Of a DNA stretch of 61,330 nucleotides, positions 47,833 through 55,080 are shown one piece after another. Source of the stretch: Moorena bouillonii PNG (lineage in GTDB: Bacteria > Cyanobacteriota > Cyanobacteriia > Cyanobacteriales > Coleofasciculaceae); the NCBI RefSeq assembly GCF_001942495.1, contig NZ_MKZS01000001.1, forward strand, positions 5,382,122-5,443,451, given 5' to 3'. A program made the translations under genes and the position numbers. The notes below the pieces were generated by a model, which was not told the DNA's origin, did no database searches, and saw only the letters and a list, made by a program, of their open reading frames with translations. Each line of letters opens with the position of its first letter. Within the stretch, counting starts at the first letter, position 1.

Positions 47833-48531
47833 TTAATAGGATCTTCGACGCCTAGAACTACGGGGACCTTGTCTGGAAGAAGAGCGCTCTTGATTCCTCA
47901 ACTTACGACTAACTTGGACAAAGACATCTCGTTGCAGGTAAGGATAGTCATTTACCCAAATGTCTAAGCTAGGAATATAAATATCACTGGTCTGGGCAAT
48001 CTTGCCTAAGTCAGGCTGATTGGACATGACCAACATCTGAGCAATTTGTCCAGGTGAAATATTTTTGTGGAGGCTTTGAAGGGGAACTTGCAGCTGACTC
48101 ATAAATCCAGTTTCATCTTCTACTTCTAGATTTAACCGTCTCTCCCGGTGTTCCACAATTACCAACTCACCCCGCTGATTAACTTGTTCTTCTGTACCAA
48201 TCAACTCCTCCGTTACAAATACATCCTCGATTCGGCCTTGCCAGAAGCCGCTATAGCCATATCGGCGCATCTTCAGGTTCCGCATACTTGCCCAATATAC
48301 AGGCGACCACAACCAGTAAAGCCCTGCAGTGATCTCGAATAACACGCGGAAGGGAGCAAAACCTGAACCAAGAATCAAAGCTAAAATTAAAATCACCACG
48401 ACTGCGATTAGAGAAATTAACAGTCGCCTTAAAAAATCTCGAAACTTACCCCAGTAGTAGCGATACTGGAGTCCCGTGGCTAGGACGGGAACCATTTGTT
48501 CAAACTTTTCGCGAGTGATCGGAATTAGCAT
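47833..48531 (-). CDS. Membrane protein of unknown function
   Basis: The protein has 232 residues. Two adjacent hydrophobic stretches at about 37-60 (LLISLIAVVVILILALILG) and 65-85 (VLFEITAGLYWLWSPVYW) span the membrane. The rest is cytoplasmic and rich in charged residues, ending in an Arg/Ser tail (SSSRQGPRSSRRRRSY). I recognise it only as a conserved-looking cyanobacterial membrane protein; database names linking such proteins to phosphate transport have no support in this sequence. Convergent with dnaJ. An 8-bp inverted repeat TTAACCAT/ATGGTTAA at about 47800-47836 may end either transcript. Confidence 0.75.
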   Translation of the reverse strand: MLIPITREKFEQMVPVLATGLQYRYYWGKFRDFLRRLLISLIAVVVILILALILGSGFAPFRVLFEITAGLYWLWSPVYWASMRNLKMRRYGYSGFWQGRIEDVFVTEELIGTEEQVNQRGELVIVEHRERRLNLEVEDETGFMSQLQVPLQSLHKNISPGQIAQMLVMSNQPDLGKIAQTSDIYIPSLDIWVNDYPYLQRDVFVQVSRKLRNQERSSSRQGPRSSRRRRSY

Positions 48532-48539
48532 GGGTTTTG

Positions 48540-48672
48540 TACTTAGTACTTAGTCCTTAGTCTTTAGTTACTTAGTTTTTAGTATTTAGTTTTTAGATTT
48601 GTTGTGATTGATCTCAATTTTGACAAATCACCAATGACTAATGACTAATCACTAATGACTAATGACTAATGA
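48540..48672. repeat. Degenerate CTTAGTA / ACTAATG repeat arrays
   Basis: Tandem TTAGTCC/TTAGTTT and GACTAATGACTAATCACTAATG words fill the space between dapB and the membrane-protein gene. They belong to the same class of short repeats as the other heptamer arrays. Confidence 0.75.
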
Positions 48673-48676
48673 CTGG

Positions 48677-49504
48677 TCACAAGATTTTCTCTAACCCATA
48701 TAGTAGACCCTTGAGTTGGGTAACTTTGCGAATCGCGAGCAGTACTCCTGGCATATAGCAGGAACGGTCGCTGGTGTCGTGACGTAGGGTGTAGATTTGA
48801 CCAGGGGCACCGAAGATGACTTCTTGGTGAGCAATTAAGCCAGGTAAACGCACGCTATGAATCCGAATGTTGTCTTCTGCAATGCTTCCCCTGGCACCTT
48901 TTAGTTTTTCGGTTTCTTCCACCATGGCTGGATTATAGGTTTTACCGGCTCCAGCCATGCGTTGGGCGGTTTGAATGGCAGTACCGCTGGGAGCGTCGGC
49001 TTTTTGGTTGTGGTGGAGTTCGATGATTTCTACGTGGTCAAAGTATTGGGAGGCTTGCACAGCTGCTTGTTGCAGTAATGCCATACCAATAGAGAAGTTG
49101 GGGATAATTAGGCAGCCAGTGCTGGATTTTTCAGCAAATTCCGACAGGTCTTTGATTTGGTCGGCACTAAGACCAGTGGTGCCAACTACGGGGCGGACAC
49201 CGTATGCGATCGCAGTTCGGATGTTGTCGTATATGCTGTCAGGGTGGGTAAAGTCTACCATCACCCCTTGGGTTTTTTCTTGGGTAGCAAGAACTAGATT
49301 GGCTTGCAGGTCATTAACAATGGGAATTTCAACTGGTTCGCACCCGGCAACTTCTCCGGCGTCAAGACCTAAATACTTAGGATTGGTATCGATGGCACCG
49401 ATTAGGGTTATATCTTCGGCTTGAGAAACAGCCTTAATCACCTCTCGACCCATTTTTCCGGCGGCACCGTTTACGACTACTGGAATGGGATTTGAATCGG
49501 ACAT
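48677..49504 (-). CDS. dapB: 4-hydroxy-tetrahydrodipicolinate reductase
   Basis: The protein has 275 residues, complete. The N-terminal Rossmann loop reads [24 protein letters not shown] and GTTGLS are conserved NAD(P)H-domain blocks. The catalytic motif is [15 protein letters not shown], containing the active His pair and Lys. It performs the NAD(P)H-dependent step of lysine and diaminopimelate synthesis, needed for peptidoglycan. Transcribed alone. Confidence 0.96.
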   Translation of the reverse strand: MSDSNPIPVVVNGAAGKMGREVIKAVSQAEDITLIGAIDTNPKYLGLDAGEVAGCEPVEIPIVNDLQANLVLATQEKTQGVMVDFTHPDSIYDNIRTAIAYGVRPVVGTTGLSADQIKDLSEFAEKSSTGCLIIPNFSIGMALLQQAAVQASQYFDHVEIIELHHNQKADAPSGTAIQTAQRMAGAGKTYNPAMVEETEKLKGARGSIAEDNIRIHSVRLPGLIAHQEVIFGAPGQIYTLRHDTSDRSCYMPGVLLAIRKVTQLKGLLYGLEKIL

Positions 49505-49888
49505 ACTTTCAGGATAGTTTGGGACTCTGCCAAGGGAATTTTAATCTATATTGCGTCATCTATATTGGGAGTTTTCGTGGGAGTGGGGTTAGGGGATGGA
49601 ACCGTGAAAACCCGAGCGGACACTAAGGATACCACTAAGGGTAGATGGGTTAAAATCTTGCTTGTTGTTATAAGCCCCCGTTATAAGCCCCCAAATTTAT
49701 CCCAAATTCAAGTTTACTATGCTCTTTATCGGTGAGGCTAATCCTGAAAGAAACGATTAGTGCTGTAGTACTAGGTTAAGTCGTGAGTCAGCTAAATGGT
49801 TATTGTCCAACCCAAGTCTGGCTGAAATTATTTGTCACGGCTATACTAGCAAAGTCAGTATATGTTTGTAACTAGCTTAATTTGGTAT
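49505..49888. other. Intergenic region upstream of the STAS gene
   Basis: These 384 bp separate the divergent dapB and STAS genes. Apart from a direct repeat of GTTATAAGCCCCC at 49667-49693 nothing was recognised. It should contain both promoters. Confidence 0.5.
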
Positions 49889-50215
49889 ATGAGTAGTGCT
49901 GTTAAAGTCGTTCAACCCACAGGCATTCTAGATGGTACACAAGCTGCCGAGTTTCGTCAAGAGGTTAGTGAGCTGGTGGACTCTGGAGCAGATATTATTT
50001 TGATTGATTTTAAAGATGTTACTTTTATGGATAGTTCGGGTTTGGGAGCGTTGGTACTTGCTCTTAAAACGGTTCGTGCTGCTGAGAGCAAGATGTATAT
50101 CTGCTCAGTTAATGAGCAAATCAAAATGTTATTTGACCTGACCAGCATGGACAGAGTATTTGAAATCTTTTCTACACGAGAAGATTTTGAAAGCGAGGTG
50201 CTTTCTACAAGATAA
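49889..50215 (+). CDS. Anti-sigma-factor antagonist (STAS domain)
   Basis: The protein has 108 residues from ATG 49889, chosen because the STAS fold begins at once (SSAVKVVQPTGILDGTQAAE); an ATG at 49862 would add nine hydrophobic residues of doubtful value. Neither start has a clear ribosome-binding site. The conserved phosphorylation block reads DFKDVTFMDSSGLGALVLAL, where the first Ser after Asp is the usual target. Such proteins bind and sequester an RsbW/SpoIIAB-like kinase when unphosphorylated. A kinase of that type and a PP2C phosphatase lie within 3 kb. Confidence 0.9.
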   Translation: MSSAVKVVQPTGILDGTQAAEFRQEVSELVDSGADIILIDFKDVTFMDSSGLGALVLALKTVRAAESKMYICSVNEQIKMLFDLTSMDRVFEIFSTREDFESEVLSTR

Positions 50216-50756
50216 TTCCAGGGAAGTCTATAGGGCGATCGCCGTTGGGCGTAGCCCTTTCCAAATCCTAGATTTTCTTTTAAGCTGTTGCCCATTTAAG
50301 GATATTATTCAGTTATAAAAAAAACTCAAACCCTATTCCGTGCTCCCCTGCTCCCCTGTTGTCATAACAAATTTAAATGAAGAGCAGCTTAGGGAAGGTA
50401 GGAAGATGTTTTGTGAAAATTGCCTAAAGCTTGATGAATTCGACACAACCAACTATGCTCCGATTGAAGACTCAGCAGCTTCAAGTCATAAGCTTCGAGT
50501 CATAATAATTAATTTTTCAGTAATTTTACCGAAAAATTGGCAAAAAATTGGCTATCAATTGGCGAAAGAATCCACCAATCGTTTTTTATACTCCCACTAA
50601 CCTGGCTGAATTATTCTGATGATTTACTGCCTTTAAGTCTCCTGTCTTCTCTTTAAAAGCTGCCAATTTTTGACATTGCCCATTGCCCATGGACCCGATG
50701 CTAAGCAAACGGCCCACGCTAGGGAAACTGAGGTTGATTAGCCCAGAACGAGCTGT
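50216..50756. other. Intergenic region between STAS gene and PP2C gene
   Basis: These 541 bp lie between convergent genes. An 86-codon plus-strand frame (50340-50600) starts in a CTCCCCTG repeat and has no recognisable family; I do not count it as a gene. The region also contains CTTCGAGTCATAA/TTCAAGTCATAA direct repeats (50479-50510). Confidence 0.4.
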
Positions 50757-51902
50757 TCATACAAAATTGATTTCTAGTAACGATAAATCATCATCAAAAT
50801 AGTGTTTAGGGTTCACGGCTTGCAGAGATTTCAAAATCAAATCTAAGTGACAAGCACCATTGTGATTTTGCTTACACTCTGCCAGCAATCTGATGAAGGG
50901 CTCAAGCCCCCAAACGTTCCCATTGGATTGGTCAATCTCGTAAATGCCATCGCTGAATATATATAGGGTGCTCGATTCAGTAATTTCACAGCATTGATCA
51001 ATATAATCGGCATCTGGGAACATACCAACGGGTAAGCCAGGCGTTTTTAGACGTTGTACTTCCATCAAGGAACCATGGGTCTGAGCAATTAATATTGCGG
51101 GTGGATGTCCTGCACTAGCATAGACCAGTTGACGCTTGACCTGGTTATATACCCCATACCAGACCGTGAAGTACTTATCATTTCGCTCAGTGATCTGGAA
51201 GGTTTGGTTCAACCCTCGTAGAACATCACTCGGTTGATAGTAGTTAATCGACTTTAGAGCCCGCGACCTGAGTAAATTTAGCACTGAAAGTGTGGGCAAG
51301 GCAGCTCGTAAGCCATGTCCAGCAGCATCCAGCAGATAAATTGCTAAATGCTCTGAGTCTAGCCAATAATAGTCAAAGCCATCACCCCCCAGTTTCCGGG
51401 ACGGAATAAATCGGGTGTCAATGGTCACCGATGGTTTGCTCATCCGGTCTGGAAGAATCGAACTAACATACTCTGCTGCCTCTGCTAATTCTCCCTCCAA
51501 CAACTGCTTTTGGTGCTGCAAATCATGACTGAGTTGGTGTAACCTCAAGCCAGCCCTGACTCGTGCGTTCAACTCTGCTATTTCGATCGGCTTACACAGA
51601 AAGTCATCTGCTCCAGCATCTAACCCCTCTACCCGGTCTTCAATGGAATTTCGAGATGTCACCAGAATAAATATGGTGGTTGAGAGTCCCGGTGTTGCCT
51701 TGAGTTGACGACAGACATCCAATCCATTCATACCGGGCATAATCCAATCGCAAATGACTAGGGCTGGAGGTAACTTTTGTACCTGCACCAAACCTTCTTC
51801 GCCGTTGCTAGCTACAGCTACCTCATAACCCTGGTGGCAAAGGGTCCGTTTCAGTAACATTTGCATGGCTGGATCATCATCAATAATCAGAATTTGGTTC
51901 AT
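50757..51902 (-). CDS. Response regulator with PP2C (SpoIIE/RsbU-type) phosphatase output
   Basis: The protein has 381 residues. The receiver at 1-120 has IIDDDPAMQ, VICDWIMPGMNG (phospho-Asp) and FLCKPIE. A coiled-coil linker (LHQLSHDLQHQKQLLEGELAEA) leads to a PP2C-like domain at about 165-380. That domain has metal-binding Asp residues in GGDGFDYYWL, LLDAAGHGLRAAL and FSDGIYE, and ends with YFDDDLSLLEI. It is predicted to dephosphorylate the STAS antagonist after its own receiver is phosphorylated, freeing the antagonist to bind the kinase. The cognate sensor kinase is not obvious in the window. Confidence 0.92.
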   Translation of the reverse strand: MNQILIIDDDPAMQMLLKRTLCHQGYEVAVASNGEEGLVQVQKLPPALVICDWIMPGMNGLDVCRQLKATPGLSTTIFILVTSRNSIEDRVEGLDAGADDFLCKPIEIAELNARVRAGLRLHQLSHDLQHQKQLLEGELAEAAEYVSSILPDRMSKPSVTIDTRFIPSRKLGGDGFDYYWLDSEHLAIYLLDAAGHGLRAALPTLSVLNLLRSRALKSINYYQPSDVLRGLNQTFQITERNDKYFTVWYGVYNQVKRQLVYASAGHPPAILIAQTHGSLMEVQRLKTPGLPVGMFPDADYIDQCCEITESSTLYIFSDGIYEIDQSNGNVWGLEPFIRLLAECKQNHNGACHLDLILKSLQAVNPKHYFDDDLSLLEINFV

Positions 51903-52436
51903 AGCACTGAGGTTTTAGAAATTACTTTAGGATTTATCAATACACTGACTTACAATGAGGACAGCCAGTAGATTCTGACCGGCTGAATTTCACGAAACCT
52001 TGATCGCGTAGCGTGACGTTCCGTCAATCAGACCCCAAGACAAGTTAGACTGAGTTACTTTTATTGATGGCATTCCCTATTGGCGTACCGGATTTATTTG
52101 TTATAACTTTTGTGTATTGCACCGGTTCCGGTTTCTTCCCCCTTTTATAAATCTCCATCAATTATTGCTATTTTGGTCAACATTATATAGGGCAATACCC
52201 CCTAGAGGGCAAGACCCCCTGGCTTGATAGAAAACGGAAAAAGAAACCCCATTTGGCTCAATGGTTTTCAAGGGTGCTTCTGGCAGAGCTTCTAGAAAAA
52301 ATTTTCTTTGAAGGCAATCTTTTGAAGGCAATTGAGTATTAGTCCATGGTACAGGGAGATATAAATCTAGGTTAGACTGGATTCCTTGATCTTAGAGTAC
52401 CCTTTGGAGAGAATCAGGCTTCAATGTGGTTGATGT
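51903..52436. other. Intergenic region between divergent PP2C and RsbW-like genes
   Basis: These 534 bp have no gene. An inverted copy of the GATTGACGGAACGTCACGCTACG repeat lies near 52003-52035. GGAGAG at 52406-52411 is the only good ribosome-binding site ahead of the RsbW-like gene. The first unit of a 13-bp triple repeat begins at 52425. Confidence 0.55.
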
Positions 52437-52463
52437 ATGTGGTTGATGTATGTGGTTGATGTA
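52425..52463 (+). repeat. Three 13-bp tandem repeats across the start codon
   Basis: TGTGGTTGATGTA occurs three times without gaps. Each unit contains or creates ATG codons, in three different frames. Only the ATGs at 52437 and 52446 are in frame with the downstream kinase gene. 13 is not a multiple of three. Confidence 0.9.
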
Positions 52464-52979
52464 AAAGATTTTGAGGAATTGAAAAAATTGAAAACATCTA
52501 TCGAACTTCCTAGCGAGCTTAAGGCGTTAGAAAACGCTTTGGGATGGTTTGACCAGTTCAAACCATCGTATGTTCGCCAAAAAGTCTGGTTGCAGTGCCA
52601 ATTAGCTCTCGCTGAAGGATTTACCAATGCCGTTCGTCATGCTCACAAAGATTTGCCAGAAGACGTTTCCATTGATGTCGAAGTTACTTTATGCCCCCAG
52701 CGCTTAGAGTTACGCATCTGGGATCAAGGCCCTCCCTTTGATTTAGAACAGCGGCTTATAGACCTCAAGCAGGAAATGAACCCTCAATCTGGTGGTGGAC
52801 GTGGCATCGCTATACTACACAAAATCGCTGATCATCTCAGCTATACCCGTACCGATGACAACCGGAACTGTTTGTTAATTGTGAAGTGTTATCAGGAATT
52901 GGGAAAGAGGGATTTAAAAACTTTTTGTAAAGAAAATGTTAAGGAGTCTCGATTACCAATTGTCAGACCGATGGAGTAG
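52437..52979 (+). CDS. RsbW/SpoIIAB-like serine kinase (HATPase) anti-sigma protein
   Basis: The protein has 180 residues from ATG 52437, or 177 from ATG 52446. The N box reads LALAEGFTNAVRHAH and the G1 box WDQGPPFD. GGGRGIAILHKIADHLSY is the G2 region of the GHKL fold. These kinases phosphorylate their STAS antagonist and bind a sigma factor or other target. With the STAS and PP2C genes it makes a complete partner-switching module. The start region is made of three 13-bp repeats. The only good Shine-Dalgarno (52406-52411) is best spaced for an out-of-frame ATG at 52424 that opens an 11-codon frame. Confidence 0.88.
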   Translation: MWLMYVVDVKDFEELKKLKTSIELPSELKALENALGWFDQFKPSYVRQKVWLQCQLALAEGFTNAVRHAHKDLPEDVSIDVEVTLCPQRLELRIWDQGPPFDLEQRLIDLKQEMNPQSGGGRGIAILHKIADHLSYTRTDDNRNCLLIVKCYQELGKRDLKTFCKENVKESRLPIVRPME

Positions 52980-53291
52980 GATAATGAGATGGGTGACCTA
53001 AGTGGCTGAAACTCGCTTTGCTGTGCTAGTTAGACTTTTGTTGACATTTATTTAGACTCAGCACAAAATAACACAAAATCTTTAATATTCTGAGTAATTC
53101 ACTATTTTGTTTGGCAACACCATACCGGGTTTGGAAGAGTATGCTCACAAAATGCGATTGACGTTCCGTCACGCTACGCGATCGCATCCAACCGCCCTTT
53201 TCGGTAACCTTACTGGCCGCAAAGACTCTCGGTTATCACGGATAACCGTTTCTGTTGCTATGGGACAGTTACTTGCACAATTATTTTGATC
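52980..53291. other. Intergenic region with a fragment of the phosphoketolase gene start
   Basis: 53095-53132 closely resembles 55118-55151, the start of the phosphoketolase-like gene: 22 identical bases plus a diverged stretch with a 3-bp insertion. A copy of the GACGTTCCGTCACGCTACGCGATCGC repeat follows at 53160-53187. The 60-codon frame that begins in this fragment (53107) is not supported as a gene. Confidence 0.6.
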
Positions 53292-54677
53292 CTAAATAGA
53301 ATTTACGGTAGCAGGCTTTGGTGAATCCTTAGCAACACGTTGACCTGTCATCACCATAGGAACCCCATTTTCCGGAGCACTCAGGAGTCCACGACGAGCT
53401 GGTTTAATGATTTTGTCTTGTGCTAAGGCTAAGTGATAACCAGACAATACCTTAGCCAAAACTAGTTTCATTTCCAACATCGCCAAAGCAGCACCAATAC
53501 AGCGTCGGTTTCCACCACCAAAGGGAAAATACTCATAGGCAGAGTATTGACGCTCAAGGAATCGTTCTGGTTTAAACTGATCGGATTCTGGATAGAGGTC
53601 TTCTCGACGATGGGTTAAATAGGGACAGGCAAATAGTGTAGTATTAGCCTGATAGTGGTGACCCATAATAGTAATTGGGGATGTGGTAGTCCGGGGAAAG
53701 ATCAGGAACAACACTGGGTAAATCCGTAGGGTTTCTTGGCAAACTGCTGTGAGATAGGGCAGTTGGGCAATTGCCATCGGGTCTGGATTATCCCCTAAGC
53801 TATCAATTTCCTCTAGCAGTTTTTGGCGCACTGTCGGTAATCGATGAATCCAGTAGAATGCCCAAGCTAAAGCGGTTGCAGTAGTTTCATGACCCGCAAA
53901 CAACAGGGTGAGCAACTGATCTTGTAACTCCTGATCACTCATCAAATCACCATTTTCGTCCCTAGCAGACATCATTAAACTGAGAATGTCATTGCCCATT
54001 AGTTCAGGTTGCTCTCGGCGCTGATTAATCTCTGCCTGAAGGAGGTTATAAATTTGCTGCCTACGCCGCACCATCTTGCCCCAAGGACTCCAAGCCCCTA
54101 AATCTCGTTGCAGGAACTTAAAAAACAGCATACTAGAGCGCAGGGGGGAACTAGTCATATCTAGCATGGCTGCCAGGAGTGGCTTCAGTTTTTGGTAACG
54201 GGGTCCGTGACCTAGACCGAAAACCCCCTGCATGATTACCTGGATGGTAATGTCTTGCATGGCAGTACGGGCAGTAAAGGCTTGACCGATTACCCACTGA
54301 CTCGCTACTTGCTCAGTAATATCACAAATCAATTGACTGTAGGAATTAATTCGTTGCCCATGAAAGGGAGGAATCAAAAGTTTACGCTGCCGCTGGTGGG
54401 GTTGACCATCGAGTAAAGTCATTGAGGTTTCCCCCAGCAAGGGTCGTAGCAGCTTATTTCGTTCACCAGACTTAAACTGGCTAGGAGGAGCGGTCAAGAC
54501 TTCCTGAATTGCTTGGGGATGGCTGAGGATGACTAACGGTCCGAAACCACTTAGCCGTATGGTAAATGTATCTCCATAGCGTTCTACACACTGATCCAAA
54601 TATTTCAGAGGGTCAGCAACCCAATAGATTAACTGTAACCACTCAGGGATTTGAGGACCTTCAGGCAATTTACTCAC
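53292..54677 (-). CDS. Cytochrome P450, CYP110-like
   Basis: The protein has 461 residues, complete. The I-helix reads LLFAGHETTATALAW. The K-helix ExxR is in VCQETLRIYP. The haem loop is FPFGGGNRRCIGAALAMLE, with the axial Cys. The N-terminus (LPEGPQIPEWLQLIYWVADP) lacks a clear membrane anchor and matches the CYP110 group of filamentous cyanobacteria, which oxidise fatty acids, alkanes or terpenes. It is divergent from the phosphoketolase-like gene and is enclosed by two direct copies of that gene's 5' end. No ferredoxin reductase or terpene synthase is adjacent, so the substrate is open. Confidence 0.93.
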   Translation of the reverse strand: MSKLPEGPQIPEWLQLIYWVADPLKYLDQCVERYGDTFTIRLSGFGPLVILSHPQAIQEVLTAPPSQFKSGERNKLLRPLLGETSMTLLDGQPHQRQRKLLIPPFHGQRINSYSQLICDITEQVASQWVIGQAFTARTAMQDITIQVIMQGVFGLGHGPRYQKLKPLLAAMLDMTSSPLRSSMLFFKFLQRDLGAWSPWGKMVRRRQQIYNLLQAEINQRREQPELMGNDILSLMMSARDENGDLMSDQELQDQLLTLLFAGHETTATALAWAFYWIHRLPTVRQKLLEEIDSLGDNPDPMAIAQLPYLTAVCQETLRIYPVLFLIFPRTTTSPITIMGHHYQANTTLFACPYLTHRREDLYPESDQFKPERFLERQYSAYEYFPFGGGNRRCIGAALAMLEMKLVLAKVLSGYHLALAQDKIIKPARRGLLSAPENGVPMVMTGQRVAKDSPKPATVNSI

Positions 54678-55080
54678 ACTCGTTTTCCTCTGTTACTTTC
54701 TTAAGACAAATTCATGACCTAACCTAACTACCATATTGCAACAAAACCTTCGGTTAGCTCATTACTATCAGAAAAGCGCTTATTGACAAGCTATTAATAG
54801 GATTAAGGGTAATCAAAACTAGTCGATTAATCCTATTCTGTTAGTCTGTGGAAATTCAAATGAAGCAAGATTTGATCACAATCTCGACAAGGCAGGTATG
54901 ACAATGGATCTAGAGTTGCAGATTCTCAAGTCGTCTCAATAGTAGTCTCAATCAATCTCATCCATAAGACATTTCACTGGTTAAAACCCCAAATTTACCC
55001 TTTATACTAATTCCGCACCAAGCCAGCTGATTGTAATATTTGTTTAATACTCGTAATAATTAGAAAAGGTTTCTGAGACT
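54678..55080. other. Divergent promoter region of P450 and phosphoketolase-like genes
   Basis: These 403 bp separate the two start codons. GTCTCAAT is repeated at about 54931-54960. No structured RNA or gene was recognised. Confidence 0.5.

Noticed and set aside
50340-50600. 86-codon plus-strand frame between STAS and PP2C genes
   Set aside because: The start lies in a CTCCCCTG repeat, there is no ribosome-binding site, no family, and the C-terminal half looks random.
53107-53289. 60-codon frame starting with FGNTIPG
   Set aside because: Its start is a copied fragment of the phosphoketolase gene and the rest runs through an extragenic palindrome; not a gene.
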